Position numbers and translations under genes: made by a program | Source: Winogradskyella ouciana | GTDB lineage: Bacteria > Bacteroidota > Bacteroidia > Flavobacteriales > Flavobacteriaceae | Assembly: GCF_009709615.1 (NCBI RefSeq) | Contig: NZ_WJYA01000002.1 | Coordinates: 62,001 to 126,000, forward strand | DNA: 64,000 nucleotides | Reading direction: 5' to 3' | Shown: piece after piece, positions 36,220 through 46,173 of the stretch | Position numbering within the stretch: the stretch's first letter is position 1 | Layout: each line of letters opens with the position of its first letter | The notes under the pieces: generated by a model | Told to the model about the DNA's origin: nothing | The model's input: the letters and a program-made list of their open reading frames with translations, nothing else | Database searches by the model: none

Positions 36220-37116
36220 ATGAAAATGATTACCAAAAGAGGTTCAAAAATAGCTTTAGCCTCTATAATAGTATTAGTTGCCCTCGGAATTTCTTATTTT
36301 TCTATTAAAAACCAAAACATAAAATCAGAATTAGAGCAAGAGAAAATCGCATTGATCGAAGAACTAGAAAATATGTCTAATTCTTACGATGAACTTTTGG
36401 AAGAACGGAACTGGAAAAATGACGAACTACTTGATGCTAAGTTAAAAATTGACAGGCTCGTAGATTCTTTAGAAACCACTACAATAACCTTAAAATCTTT
36501 ATTGGCACTTAAAGACAGGCAATTAGAATTACATTCTACACTAAAGGGATTGATTAGAGAAAATAATGAGTTGAAGCAAGACAATGGGCTTTTAGTACAA
36601 TCTCTAAATATTAGGAAAAATGAATTGTCTAAGGCTCATAATCAACTAGTGTCTTATCAAGACCAAAACTCACAACTTCAGGAAGAGAAAGAACAATTAA
36701 ATGAGAAAGTTGAAAGTATGGCTTTTCTTAATATGGTTCACCTTGATGCTAGAGCATATAAAGAACGCTCTTCGGGTAAACAAATTGAAACCGATAGAGC
36801 TAGAAAAACCGACAAGTTTGAAGTTTGTTATACCATTGCCAAAAACCCTTTGGTAAAAGAAGGCACAAAAGAACTTTATGTTCAGGTTATTGGTCCTAGA
36901 CAGCTCGTTGTATCACCAAAATATAAACGCTTTAAGGAAGAACGATTTGAATTGAACTATTCCTTCATTACAGCATTTGACTATAAGAATGAGAATATAA
37001 ATAAATGCGACTATTTAGATATAGAAGATTCTGAAGAACTCTCAAAAGGTATTTATACAGTAAATATTTATGATAAACAGAGTCTAATTACGAGCTATAG
37101 ATTAGAGTTGAAATAA
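36220..37116 (+). CDS. Membrane-anchored coiled-coil protein, paralogue 2
   Basis: 298 residues with the same plan as its upstream neighbour: membrane helix about 12-30, coiled coil about 33-165, and C-terminal domain with ERSSGKQIETDRARKTDKFE, VCYTIAKNPL, KELYVQVIGPRQLVV. The coiled coil has diverged much more than the C-terminal domain, so the latter is probably the functional core. Each copy seems to have its own transcript, because a terminator separates them. Confidence 0.8.
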   Translation: MKMITKRGSKIALASIIVLVALGISYFSIKNQNIKSELEQEKIALIEELENMSNSYDELLEERNWKNDELLDAKLKIDRLVDSLETTTITLKSLLALKDRQLELHSTLKGLIRENNELKQDNGLLVQSLNIRKNELSKAHNQLVSYQDQNSQLQEEKEQLNEKVESMAFLNMVHLDARAYKERSSGKQIETDRARKTDKFEVCYTIAKNPLVKEGTKELYVQVIGPRQLVVSPKYKRFKEERFELNYSFITAFDYKNENINKCDYLDIEDSEELSKGIYTVNIYDKQSLITSYRLELK

Positions 37117-37134
37117 CAGTTTATTGAGATAATG

Positions 37135-38403
37135 CTATATCCGGAAGTTCTCTTCCGGATTATTTATATCCTTTAATTGACCGTTGATAATAACTTGCTC
37201 AACAGGATTGTGAGCAAAGGCATAAGGAATTTCGCTATAATGATTTAGAGGTTTTGTGATAATGAGATTAGCCTTTTTGCCTCTTGTAATGCTTCCATAC
37301 AGATTGCTTATTCCCATAGCGTAAGCACCATTTATAGTCGCTGCATTTATTGCTTCTTCTGGTGTCATTTTTAACTTTACGCAAGCGGCACTTACAATAA
37401 AATTCATATTACCACTGGGAGCGGAACCTGGATTATAGTCCGTTGCAATTGCTATTGGAAGTCCTGCATCAATAAGTTGTCTTGCTGGTGTATAAGGAAT
37501 ACTTAAAAAATATGAGCAACCAGGTAAAGCCACTGGTATAGTGTCGCTATTTTTTAATGCTTTAATATCATCTTCATTCAGTTCTTCCAAGTGATCAACC
37601 GATAATGCATTGTGTTTTACGCCAACTGCAACTCCACCAAGAATATTAAATTGGTTCACATGAATTTTTGGTCTCAGCTTATGTTTTAAGCCAGCCTTTA
37701 AAATGGCTTCTGTATCATTAATATCAAAATAGCCTTCTTCACAAAAGACATCTATATAATATGCAATATTCTGTTTGGCTGCTTTTGGGATTAACTGTTC
37801 TGTAATTAATTTAATGTATTTATCTTTTTTAGTACGATAAGCTTCGGGTATTGCATGAGCGGCTAAAAGGGTAGGTGCTATTTTGGCTAGGCTTTCCTGC
37901 TTTATACGTTTTATAACACGTAGCATTTTCAATTCGGCATCAACAGTAAGTCCATAACCGGTTTTAATTTCAAAAGCTCCTGTTCCCATTTTTATGAGTT
38001 CTTCCATTCGGTTTATGGATTGCTCATATAAATCTTCTTCAGAAGTGTCTTGAAGTAATTTTGCAGAGTTTAAAATTCCACCACCACGATTGGCGATTTC
38101 GGCATAACTCAAGCCATTGATTCTATCAACAAATTCTGATGTTCTATCACCTGCATAAACCATATGTGTATGAGAGTCGCACCAAGAAGGTAAAACAATT
38201 TTGCCAGTGGCATCAATAACGGTTTCTGCTTCAAGACCATCACAGTATTTCATTTCACCGTATTCTATAATGGTATCGTGCTCAACATATAGATAAGCAT
38301 TTTCTAACACTGGTAGTGTTTTCATGTCTTTGCCCTTTACAAGCGTAACATTAGAGTCATGAACTTGTAAAAGTTGCTTAATATTGGTGATGAGTATAGA
38401 CAT
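37135..38403 (-). CDS. hutI: Imidazolonepropionase
   Basis: Amidohydrolase that opens 4-imidazolone-5-propionate to N-formimino-glutamate in histidine degradation. 422 residues. Metal and substrate residues: DSHTHMVYAGDRTSEF (about 77-92), AAHAIPEAY, KIHVNQFN (His), ATDYNPGSAPSGN (Asp). The last codons coincide with a hairpin at 37139-37160. With the hutG-like gene upstream it suggests a split hut locus; hutH and hutU are not in the window. Confidence 0.96.
   Translation of the reverse strand: MSILITNIKQLLQVHDSNVTLVKGKDMKTLPVLENAYLYVEHDTIIEYGEMKYCDGLEAETVIDATGKIVLPSWCDSHTHMVYAGDRTSEFVDRINGLSYAEIANRGGGILNSAKLLQDTSEEDLYEQSINRMEELIKMGTGAFEIKTGYGLTVDAELKMLRVIKRIKQESLAKIAPTLLAAHAIPEAYRTKKDKYIKLITEQLIPKAAKQNIAYYIDVFCEEGYFDINDTEAILKAGLKHKLRPKIHVNQFNILGGVAVGVKHNALSVDHLEELNEDDIKALKNSDTIPVALPGCSYFLSIPYTPARQLIDAGLPIAIATDYNPGSAPSGNMNFIVSAACVKLKMTPEEAINAATINGAYAMGISNLYGSITRGKKANLIITKPLNHYSEIPYAFAHNPVEQVIINGQLKDINNPEENFRI
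37139..37160. terminator. Hairpin inside the 3' end of hutI
   Basis: ATCCGGAAG-TTCT-CTTCCGGAT, a perfect 9-bp stem. It lies 22 bases after the stop of the rightward coiled-coil gene and also encodes the last residues of HutI (PEENFRI). There is no good T run, so termination is uncertain. Confidence 0.5.
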
Positions 38404-38442
38404 GGGTTTGCTTTTTTGTAAAGTTCTTTCTTTTTTTTGAAT

Positions 38443-38474
38443 AAAAAAAACGCTAGCTGATAGAACTAGCGCTT
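38443..38474 (-). terminator. Intrinsic terminator after the T9SS-sorted protein gene
   Basis: Read leftward: stem CGCTAG / CTAGCG with a 9-base loop, followed by eight T on the minus strand. It lies 24 bases after the stop at 38498. Confidence 0.85.
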
Positions 38475-38497
38475 AAGATTTTAAAATATTTATATCT

Positions 38498-39901
38498 TTA
38501 TTCTTTTATGAATTTTGAAGCAAATTTACCATTGATACTAATGTTATATAGACCAACTGCTAATTCTGAAACATCTAAAGACTCATTAGAATTATGAGCT
38601 TTGGTCATAATATTTTTGCCTAATATATCTGTGATAGTAATATCAATTACGCTGTCGTTAAACCCTTCAAAATTTAATACGTCTTTGGTAGGGTTAGGGA
38701 AAATGCTAACCCTTCTTAAATCAAATTCGGCAACATTTAAAGTTTCAAATAAATTTTCAAAGTAATTTAAATCATCTTCATTGTATGCACAACTAACAAT
38801 ATCCATATCACCATCCTCATCAAAATCATTAACAGCATAAACAAAGGTTTGACTTTGAGTATTATCAATAACGGTTTCACTACCAAAACTTCCAGATCCA
38901 TTATTCTTAAACCATACCAAATCATTACCCGAGCCAGAAGACCCGCTACTTAATACAATATCCTCAACTCCATCGGCATCCACATCTTTAAATTGAGCTA
39001 CGGAAGGATTTACTATGGTAGTTGTAAATACAGTTTCAGTATAACCAGCTCCATTATCCTCATACCAATATAGATTTCCTGTGGGACCTCCACCAAAAGA
39101 CACTTCTGTAGCAAGTATGTCAAGGTTTGAGTCACCATCTAAATCTTCGAATGAAGCATTGAAAATACCAACTTTACCAGTAGCAACAGAGGTCGCATCT
39201 TTAGAAAATGCAACTGTACCACCTGGAACTAGGTCATTTCTAAAAATTTCTATAACATCAGCTGCATAAGCTGCAGTTGCAACCAGAGCATCTAAATCTC
39301 CGTCGCCATCTATATCACTTAGATTTACAACTCCAGGAGAACTTAAAGTATCATCAATTTTGGCTGATTCTAAAGTAAAGCTTCCTGTACCATCATTAGA
39401 AAACCACACCACTTCATTGCCATCATAGGCAGTTATAGCCAAATCAACAAAGGTATCACCATTAATATCACCAAGTGAAACTCCAGAAGCTCCACTTACG
39501 GTACTTGAAATAATAGTTTCCATTCCGAAGTTGCCCGAACCATCGTTAGAGAACCATACTACAGAATCATTGTTATAGCCAGTAGCCAGTATATCTAAAA
39601 ACGTGTCTCCATTAAGATCCACTAGTTTAAGCGCACCAATGCCATTTAATGTATTGGTGATTAGTGTTTGAAATGTAAAAGTTCCATCGCCATTGTTTTT
39701 GTACCATTCTATAGTGTTCCCAAAGTACGTCCCAATGACGACATCAGAAAGTGCATCTCCATCAATAATTCCAGAAGCTATTGTGTATGGTGCATCACCA
39801 GTAGATGCATTTATCGTAGATTTTGCGGCCCAAACAGTTTGGGCATTTACTGATAAGGCAATGCAAAATATTGATATTAAAGTAAGTAAAGTTCTTTTCA
39901 T
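38498..39901 (-). CDS. Secreted FG-GAP/VCBS repeat protein with T9SS sorting domain
   Basis: 467 residues. Signal peptide (MKRTLLTLISIFCIALSVNAQ), then about six to seven FG-GAP-type blades, each with an Asp-rich calcium-loop-like motif (for example LVDLNGDTFLDILATG, DIDGDGDLDALVAT, DFDEDGDMDIVSC). It ends with a type A T9SS C-terminal domain of about 75 residues beginning VSIFPNPTKDVLNF and closing GKFASKFIKE. Predicted to be exported by the type IX system as a surface beta-propeller, perhaps for adhesion. Confidence 0.93.
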   Translation of the reverse strand: MKRTLLTLISIFCIALSVNAQTVWAAKSTINASTGDAPYTIASGIIDGDALSDVVIGTYFGNTIEWYKNNGDGTFTFQTLITNTLNGIGALKLVDLNGDTFLDILATGYNNDSVVWFSNDGSGNFGMETIISSTVSGASGVSLGDINGDTFVDLAITAYDGNEVVWFSNDGTGSFTLESAKIDDTLSSPGVVNLSDIDGDGDLDALVATAAYAADVIEIFRNDLVPGGTVAFSKDATSVATGKVGIFNASFEDLDGDSNLDILATEVSFGGGPTGNLYWYEDNGAGYTETVFTTTIVNPSVAQFKDVDADGVEDIVLSSGSSGSGNDLVWFKNNGSGSFGSETVIDNTQSQTFVYAVNDFDEDGDMDIVSCAYNEDDLNYFENLFETLNVAEFDLRRVSIFPNPTKDVLNFEGFNDSVIDITITDILGKNIMTKAHNSNESLDVSELAVGLYNISINGKFASKFIKE

Positions 39902-39982
39902 AATTTCTTTAGATTTGTTTTTACTAATGTAAGAATTTATTTTATAATCTTATTATTCTGCTTGACATTCAATAACTTACAT

Positions 39983-41380
39983 TTACTTTAAGCTACCAAC
40001 CATATCTTCTGGTTTTACCCATTCATCATACTCCTCAGCAGTAACATAACCAAGGTTAATGGCTTCCTCTTTTAATGTGGTTCCGTTTTTATGGGCTGTA
40101 TTTGCTATTTCGGCTGCTTTATAATAACCAATCTTAGTATTTAAGGCGGTTACCAGCATTAAGGAGTTATTCAGTAATTCTTTAATCACTGCGTGATTGG
40201 GCTCTATACCTTGTGCACAATTCTCGTCAAAACTTACACAAGCATCACCTATTAACTGTGCAGATTGTAAAATATTAGCTGCCATCATAGGTTTAAACAC
40301 ATTAAGCTCGTAGTGACCTTGCGTACCACCAACAGTAATGGCAACATCGTTACCCATCACTTGCGCACAGACCATGGTTAAGGCTTCACTCTGCGTTGGA
40401 TTTACTTTTCCTGGCATAATAGAACTACCAGGCTCGTTTGCAGGAATTATAATTTCTCCAATTCCAGAGCGTGGGCCAGAAGCCATCATTCTTATATCGT
40501 TAGCTATTTTATTTAAAGAAACCGCCAAAAGTTTCAATGCTCCATGAGTTTCTACAATTGCATCGTGTGCTGCAAGTGCTTCGAATTTATTATCTGCCGT
40601 AACGAATGGCAATCCTGTAAAATCAGCAATATATTTGGCAACCAAGACATCATAACCTTCTGGTGTGTTTAAGCCAGTACCTACTGCAGTACCTCCAAGT
40701 GCCAATTCACTTAGATGTGACAAAGTACTCTCTAACGCTTTTAAACCATGGTCTAATTGTGAGACATAACCAGAAAATTCCTGACCCAATGTTAACGGAG
40801 TCGCATCCATAAGATGTGTTCTACCAATCTTTACACAATCTTTAAACTCTTGGGATTTGTTATGAAGCGTATTTCTTAACTGAATCACTCCAGGAATGGT
40901 TGTTTCTACCACTTTTTTATAAGCCGCAATATGCATCCCAGTAGGGAAGGTGTCATTTGAGGATTGTGATTTATTAACATCATCATTGGGCTGAATGGTT
41001 TTGTCGCCCTCACCAATAACCTTACCAGCCAATTGGTGTGCTCTGTTGGCAATAACCTCGTTAACGTTCATGTTACTTTGCGTACCAGAACCCGTTTGCC
41101 AAATCACCAGCGGAAACTGATCGTCGTGCTTACCTTCTAAAATTTCATCACATACCTGCGCAATTAAATCACGTTTGTCTTTGTCTAAAACACCTAATTC
41201 ACAATTGGTATAAGCAGCCGCTTTTTTAAGATAGGCAAAACCATGCACCACTTCTAAAGGCATGGATGCAGGTGAGCCAATTTTAAAATTATTGCGAGAG
41301 CGCTCGGTTTGCGCTCCCCAAAGTTTATCTGCAGGGACTTTAACCTCGCCCATGGTATCTTTTTCAATTCTATACGTCAT
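39983..41380 (-). CDS. fumC: Class II fumarate hydratase
   Basis: Iron-independent fumarase interconverting fumarate and malate in the TCA cycle. 465 residues, typical length. Signatures: [41 protein letters not shown] and the superfamily loop [15 protein letters not shown] containing the catalytic Ser. Stands alone on the minus strand. Confidence 0.97.
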   Translation of the reverse strand: MTYRIEKDTMGEVKVPADKLWGAQTERSRNNFKIGSPASMPLEVVHGFAYLKKAAAYTNCELGVLDKDKRDLIAQVCDEILEGKHDDQFPLVIWQTGSGTQSNMNVNEVIANRAHQLAGKVIGEGDKTIQPNDDVNKSQSSNDTFPTGMHIAAYKKVVETTIPGVIQLRNTLHNKSQEFKDCVKIGRTHLMDATPLTLGQEFSGYVSQLDHGLKALESTLSHLSELALGGTAVGTGLNTPEGYDVLVAKYIADFTGLPFVTADNKFEALAAHDAIVETHGALKLLAVSLNKIANDIRMMASGPRSGIGEIIIPANEPGSSIMPGKVNPTQSEALTMVCAQVMGNDVAITVGGTQGHYELNVFKPMMAANILQSAQLIGDACVSFDENCAQGIEPNHAVIKELLNNSLMLVTALNTKIGYYKAAEIANTAHKNGTTLKEEAINLGYVTAEEYDEWVKPEDMVGSLK

Positions 41381-41481
41381 TGGTCTTATTTTTAATGGAT
41401 ACTACAAAATTACGGATTTAAGCCATTTTTGGAAACGGAAACAAGCCTTTTATTTTAATGCTGATAGCTTAAAAAATACGT

Positions 41482-41585
41482 AATGCTGCGTATGGACATA
41501 TGGAGATTAAAATGGTAACTTGCTTACCTATGTTGAGCCTGCTTCTTTAACAGACGATAAAATCAACCTATGGTTGCAATATTAA
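41482..41585 (+). pseudogene. Frameshifted C-terminal gene remnant
   Basis: Codons from 41482 read NAAYGHMEIK; moving back one base at 41511 continues NGNLLTYVEPASLTDDKINL and ends with WLQY-stop at 41583-41585. The result reads like the C-terminus of a small soluble protein with one frameshift and no start. No family recognised. It lies in the gap between fumC and the orphan gene. Confidence 0.5.
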
Positions 41586-41629
41586 AGCAGAATCGAGATA
41601 CTGAAATTTAAACAAAAAGCTATTTCAAA

Positions 41630-42268
41630 ATGAATAAAACATTTTTTGTTATCGGATTGATTGTAATAGTTGTGATTTTGATTTTTCAATTTGGATTAAA
41701 ACCATCTTCACCTGACTTAAGTAGTAAAAATAGACCGAGCGATACACAAAAACCATCCAAGCTGATTGAGAATGATAAATTAATTTTAGTAAAAAATATA
41801 AAACTGGATTATTTAAAACAGGCTATTGAACAATTTTGTAATATTTATAACCAAGAGACATATATTGCTCAACCTAGATTATTTCTTCTTAACAATGAAT
41901 TCGTTATTACATTCCCTTATGACATTGATTTTGAGCGATACTGTTATTTTATTAATTATTTGGTAAATGCTCATGACTTGAGTTTAAAATCTGATTATAA
42001 ACCTGATGTTAAAGGATGGTATTCGACAGAGACTGGAGATGCTTGGATGAGGGAAGACTTAGTAAATAAAAAAGTTATGATTTTTATTCCTGATTGGGAC
42101 GAGGAACATGATAATGTATATTTAACAACTAAGGACAATATTGGTTATAAAATGGGATTCGCAATTGGACACACAAGTCAAAAACTGGATAGACCAGTAA
42201 AAAGATTTGAGGAAAATCCTATTGAACTAACTAAATTAACAGATAGGGAAACGATTGATTTTGAATAA
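41630..42268 (+). CDS. Membrane-anchored protein of unknown function
   Basis: 212 residues with one N-terminal membrane helix (about 5-22), a Ser/Pro-rich linker and a soluble domain with aromatic stretches (ITFPYDIDFERYCYFINYLV; MIFIPDWDEEHDN). No family recognised. It stands alone between fumC and the leftward ABC gene, flanked by two decayed coding remnants, so it is probably part of a small accessory insertion. The stop at 42266 is followed in the same frame by a further 46 sense codons. Confidence 0.65.
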   Translation: MNKTFFVIGLIVIVVILIFQFGLKPSSPDLSSKNRPSDTQKPSKLIENDKLILVKNIKLDYLKQAIEQFCNIYNQETYIAQPRLFLLNNEFVITFPYDIDFERYCYFINYLVNAHDLSLKSDYKPDVKGWYSTETGDAWMREDLVNKKVMIFIPDWDEEHDNVYLTTKDNIGYKMGFAIGHTSQKLDRPVKRFEENPIELTKLTDRETIDFE

Positions 42269-42409
42269 ATTACTGCAATTAAAGAAATTAACGGCGATTA
42301 CGGAGGTTCTGACTATATCGGTATCCACTCGGAATCGATAAAGTCTAAAAATAACCTGAAAATTACCATATATGAATCTTTAACTGTCGGTTATATAATA
42401 GATATATAA
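42269..42409 (+). pseudogene. In-frame coding remnant after the orphan gene
   Basis: Forty-six sense codons in the same frame as the preceding gene, beginning after its TAA and ending with TAA at 42407-42409. They include KEINGDYGGSDYIGIHSE and NLKITIYESLTVGYIIDI, which is protein-like. Either the preceding gene was shortened by a nonsense mutation or this is the tail of another deleted gene. Confidence 0.45.
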
Positions 42410-42422
42410 GCCTGACACAAAC

Positions 42423-43085
42423 CTATCCCACAATCTTCCCATCCACCATAGTCAATTGCCTGTCTGCCATTTCTGCGAGTTCTTGGTTATGGGTAACAAT
42501 AACGAAGGTTTGTTTAAACTCATCCCGTAGCTTAAAAAAGAGGTTATGCAATTGCTCAGCGGACTCACTATCTAAATTCCCAGAAGGTTCGTCGGCAAAT
42601 ATAATTTTAGGTTCGTTAATTAAGGCTCTGGCTACAGCGACACGTTGCTGTTCACCACCAGACATACTGTTGGGCTTGTGGTGTAAACGCTCTGACAACC
42701 CTAAGTAATCGAGTAGTTCCTTAGCGCGGAGCTCTGCTTTGGCTTTTGGTGTGTTATTTATAAAAGCTGGAATGCACACATTCTCTAAAGCTGTAAATTC
42801 TGGCAGTAATTGGTGAAACTGAAAGATAAAACCGATATGGTTATTTCTAAATTTCGCTAAGGCTTTATCGTTTAAAGATGTTATGGATTTTCCATTGATA
42901 GTGAGGTCGGTATTAGCCTTATAATCGGGTTTATCTAAAGTACCCAAGATTTGCAAGAGTGTTGTTTTACCAGCACCAGATGCACCCACTATGGATATAA
43001 TTTCACTTTCAGAAATGGTTAAATCGACACCTTTCAATACATGAAGGTCGCTATAGGATTTATGAATATTTGTTGCCTTAATCAT
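42423..43085 (-). CDS. LolD-like ABC transporter ATP-binding protein
   Basis: 220 residues, the size of LolD/MacB-type ATPases. Walker [16 protein letters not shown] (about 33-47), Q-loop [10 protein letters not shown], signature [15 protein letters not shown], Walker [17 protein letters not shown], and the switch His in VTHNQELA. No permease gene is beside it; in Bacteroidota the LolCE-like partner is often elsewhere. Lipoprotein release is the likely role, but other MacB-type exporters are possible. Confidence 0.9.
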   Translation of the reverse strand: MIKATNIHKSYSDLHVLKGVDLTISESEIISIVGASGAGKTTLLQILGTLDKPDYKANTDLTINGKSITSLNDKALAKFRNNHIGFIFQFHQLLPEFTALENVCIPAFINNTPKAKAELRAKELLDYLGLSERLHHKPNSMSGGEQQRVAVARALINEPKIIFADEPSGNLDSESAEQLHNLFFKLRDEFKQTFVIVTHNQELAEMADRQLTMVDGKIVG

Positions 43086-43130
43086 AGTGTTAGCGAAAAT
43101 ACTATTTTAATACGATTATTGCATCATGTT

Positions 43131-45647
43131 TTATGGTAGTGTATTAAAAGTATTAAATGGTCTATTGTTAAATCTACTCGCTTGCCCTGTTTGAGTAGGT
43201 GTTTTCTTTTTAAAGACGGATTTAATACCATTAAAATCTATAAAGTACTGTACTCTAACTGAAAGTGTGTGCTGCATCGGTTGATCAAACAATGTATTTA
43301 AACTTTCCGAATAACTGTCTTCCGACATGGTATCAAAATTAAACAACTGATTTCTATACAAAGCTGTTAAAAAACTTCCTGGAGCAAATTGCCATGAGTA
43401 GCTTAGATCTATGTTCCACGTACTAAAGTTAATGTTTGGACTGTTACCAATATTATCTACAGTGTAACCAGATTCTGTAGTTAAGCGACCATTGTCTAAT
43501 AGGGTAAATAATTCATCGTCATAGTTTACAGTATCCCAATAATGTCTAAACGTTAATGCCAATGAGTTAAAAGGATTAAAAGTATAGTTTGCTGAAATAC
43601 TATTGGTTAATCTTTTACGGTTTCGCTCGCCAAAAATAGGCTGGTTATCTACTCTTGTGGCATAACCTCTGGATCCGTTGGACATATTAAGATTCATGCT
43701 ATATACCACTTGGAATTTATCGTTAAACCTGAATCTAGGACTTAAATTTAGGTTGTACCCAAATAAATCCCTTCCATCTTCAAATATCTTAAATATGTTA
43801 GCATTAATATCATAAGCAAATTTTTTGTTATAATTTGAAGAGTAGTACCCACCACCAGATACAATATCTTCGTATATAAAAAATCTGCCATCCCTAGACT
43901 CAAAATAATCGTATTGTTTGCCTGGTTCAATATTCATATTAAATCCATAATTATTCAAAGCTTTGGTCTGTGCATTGTAGTTTGCTCCAAAATTTATACC
44001 TGTAAAGGTTCCTGGATTAGCTAGGTTTTTGTAATTGATATATGCACTTATACGGTAGTTATTAAGATTGCCTTGGGGCTCAAAGATTCTATAGGATACA
44101 TCTGCTCCAAAGTTATTGTAGTTATTTCTAAAGATAAGTCCAAGATCATTAATATCAAACTTTGTGTCTGCAAAGCTGTGGTCAAAACTATATCTAAAAT
44201 TACCATGTGCTTTTCCTATAAAAAAGAACGTACTGTATCCGGTTTCATTATCATCAAATTGACGGTTAACATTGCTCATTTTAGCTTCGCCAATTATTCT
44301 ATACGTGTTACGTTTATTCTGTATGCTGGTAACTAATGCGGTTGCATTAGCATCTCTAAAACTACCTTCTCTCAGTACATTGGTATTGATTAAACTAATA
44401 GAGGAGTTGCCATTAAATTGTTGGTCTACAACAAGAATATTGTAATTGGCAAAAGGCTCTACAACTTCATTACGTTTTTCATTGGTGGTTGTATTTGTAA
44501 TTGTTGCCTCTGTTTTTTCGGTAATGGCATTAAAAATTCCAATACCCAATCCTTCTTTTGTTCGTCCGGAAATTTTTATCGCATTTAAAACCTTTACCTC
44601 ACTTGGTACATTTGCTACTTCGTCATCAGATAGATTTAGTCTGCCACTTGGTCTGTTACCTACGCGTCTTGAAAAGAACAAATTACCTTTAGAGAATAAT
44701 TCTACACCTTCGGTGAAAAACTGCCGTTGCTCAGAAAAGGTTTGCTCAAATGGCCCAAGGTTTAGTGTTACGTTATCAAAACCAGCTTGGCTAAAGTCTG
44801 GTACAAGAGTAGCATCTAATGTAAAGTTGTCTGTAATACCATATTTTACATCCATACCAAAGGTTAAATCGGTATCGGTTTCTCCATCAAAATCATTTAT
44901 AATTGCAGTTGAAAAAGGGTAGAGGTTAAGCCTCACAGGTGGTTTAATGTTTTTTAAACCTGTTAATTCTCCATGATAGATTCCAATATTTCCTTTTGTT
45001 GGGTCAATTGGGTTCCATGTGTATTGCGACCGTTCTCTTCTAAATTGTCTATGGAATTGTAAACCCCAAGTTGGCTCTTCCTGATCTGTAAATCGTAAAG
45101 CACGATATGGGATTTTTACTTCTACAATCCAGCCATCATCAACAATTTTAACGGAACTTTCCCAAACAGCATTCCATCCAAAATCTTCACCAATTGTAGG
45201 GTTTGCAATAGCATCAGCTTGCTGACCCGAGCTAAAGATGAAGAACTGTATATCGTTTTGAGCATCATTGTTTGGATTGATTACGATACCAAAAAAATCA
45301 TTTTGACCAAAATTATCTCTACTCGTCAACTGTTTCATGATTTTTGTAGGATCATCGTAAAGATAGGCTCCAATATAAATGGCCTGGTTATCGTAGGTCA
45401 TTTTCACCTCGGTTCGTTCCTCAGGTGGACGTTTATCACCGATTTCTGGTCTAAATGAAATAAAATTAGTGGCTATCTCAGCATTTTGCCATGCTACATC
45501 ATCTAGAACGCCATCTATTTTAGGAGCTTGTTCTGCTCGATTGATGTTTAATGATTTTTTTTCTCCAGGAAGGATGACCTCGTCTTGGGATATGGCAATG
45601 CTTGAAAAACAAATAAATAGCAATAGTAGAATTGAACGTAAGTTCAT
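43131..45647 (-). CDS. CBM9-like / DUF5916 outer-membrane protein
   Basis: 838 residues. Signal peptide (MNLRSILLLLFICFSSIAISQ), then a carbohydrate-binding family 9-like beta-sandwich (about 38-240, starting APKIDGVLDDVAWQNA), then a long region rich in alternating aromatic strands typical of an outer-membrane beta-barrel (QQFFTEGVELF segment near 305, strands to the end). Commonly annotated as DUF5916. The physiological substrate is unknown. Confidence 0.9.
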   Translation of the reverse strand: MNLRSILLLLFICFSSIAISQDEVILPGEKKSLNINRAEQAPKIDGVLDDVAWQNAEIATNFISFRPEIGDKRPPEERTEVKMTYDNQAIYIGAYLYDDPTKIMKQLTSRDNFGQNDFFGIVINPNNDAQNDIQFFIFSSGQQADAIANPTIGEDFGWNAVWESSVKIVDDGWIVEVKIPYRALRFTDQEEPTWGLQFHRQFRRERSQYTWNPIDPTKGNIGIYHGELTGLKNIKPPVRLNLYPFSTAIINDFDGETDTDLTFGMDVKYGITDNFTLDATLVPDFSQAGFDNVTLNLGPFEQTFSEQRQFFTEGVELFSKGNLFFSRRVGNRPSGRLNLSDDEVANVPSEVKVLNAIKISGRTKEGLGIGIFNAITEKTEATITNTTTNEKRNEVVEPFANYNILVVDQQFNGNSSISLINTNVLREGSFRDANATALVTSIQNKRNTYRIIGEAKMSNVNRQFDDNETGYSTFFFIGKAHGNFRYSFDHSFADTKFDINDLGLIFRNNYNNFGADVSYRIFEPQGNLNNYRISAYINYKNLANPGTFTGINFGANYNAQTKALNNYGFNMNIEPGKQYDYFESRDGRFFIYEDIVSGGGYYSSNYNKKFAYDINANIFKIFEDGRDLFGYNLNLSPRFRFNDKFQVVYSMNLNMSNGSRGYATRVDNQPIFGERNRKRLTNSISANYTFNPFNSLALTFRHYWDTVNYDDELFTLLDNGRLTTESGYTVDNIGNSPNINFSTWNIDLSYSWQFAPGSFLTALYRNQLFNFDTMSEDSYSESLNTLFDQPMQHTLSVRVQYFIDFNGIKSVFKKKTPTQTGQASRFNNRPFNTFNTLP

Positions 45648-45862
45648 AATGGATTGATGATTGATGATAGTTTAGTATATTGTTAAAGACATAATTATTT
45701 TGCGGTTGTTACACTTCAACTTTGCAAAACTAACTTGTCAGGTTACGCAACGGTCTTAACTAAAAGTTAAAAAGCCTTAAGTTATGTTAATGGAATTTTT
45801 CTGACGAAGCGACAGATGCCATATTTTGGAACACTTCTTGCTCTTAAATTCATAAATTAAAT

Positions 45863-46141
45863 ATGAAAAAATACCAAATACTATTTCTAGGTCTATTGTT
45901 TGACGCATTAGGCTTTGTGTCCTTCATCATACCTGGTGTCGGAGAATTCTCTGATATTATCTGGGCGCCAGTTTCAGGTTGGTTGATGACCAAATTATAT
46001 AAAGGGAAAGAAGGAAGAATTGCTGGTGTCATCACTTTTGTTGAAGAGGCTTTGCCTGGTTTTGATATCATACCATCATTTACTCTAATGTGGATTTACA
46101 CCTATCTTATTAAAAAAGAGAAACCCTTAGATAAAGCATAA
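45863..46141 (+). CDS. 92-residue membrane protein
   Basis: Two to three hydrophobic helices (about 5-23, 30-45 and 70-85) with conserved-looking PGVGEFSDIIW and EEALPGFDIIPSFTLMW turns. No family recognised. Followed immediately by a bidirectional terminator shared with the leftward TonB receptor gene. Confidence 0.75.
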   Translation: MKKYQILFLGLLFDALGFVSFIIPGVGEFSDIIWAPVSGWLMTKLYKGKEGRIAGVITFVEEALPGFDIIPSFTLMWIYTYLIKKEKPLDKA

Positions 46142-46173
46142 AAAAAAGCACTCATTTGAGTGCTATTTTTTTT
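46141..46173. terminator. Bidirectional intrinsic terminator
   Basis: Stem AGCACTCA / TGAGTGCT with a 2-base loop, seven A on the left and a T-rich run on the right. It closes the rightward 92-residue gene and the leftward TonB receptor gene. Confidence 0.92.

Noticed and set aside
45648..45672. Short GATTGAT repeats before the DUF5916-like gene
   Set aside because: Only about two clean units are present with no inverted arm; indistinguishable from AT-rich simple sequence.
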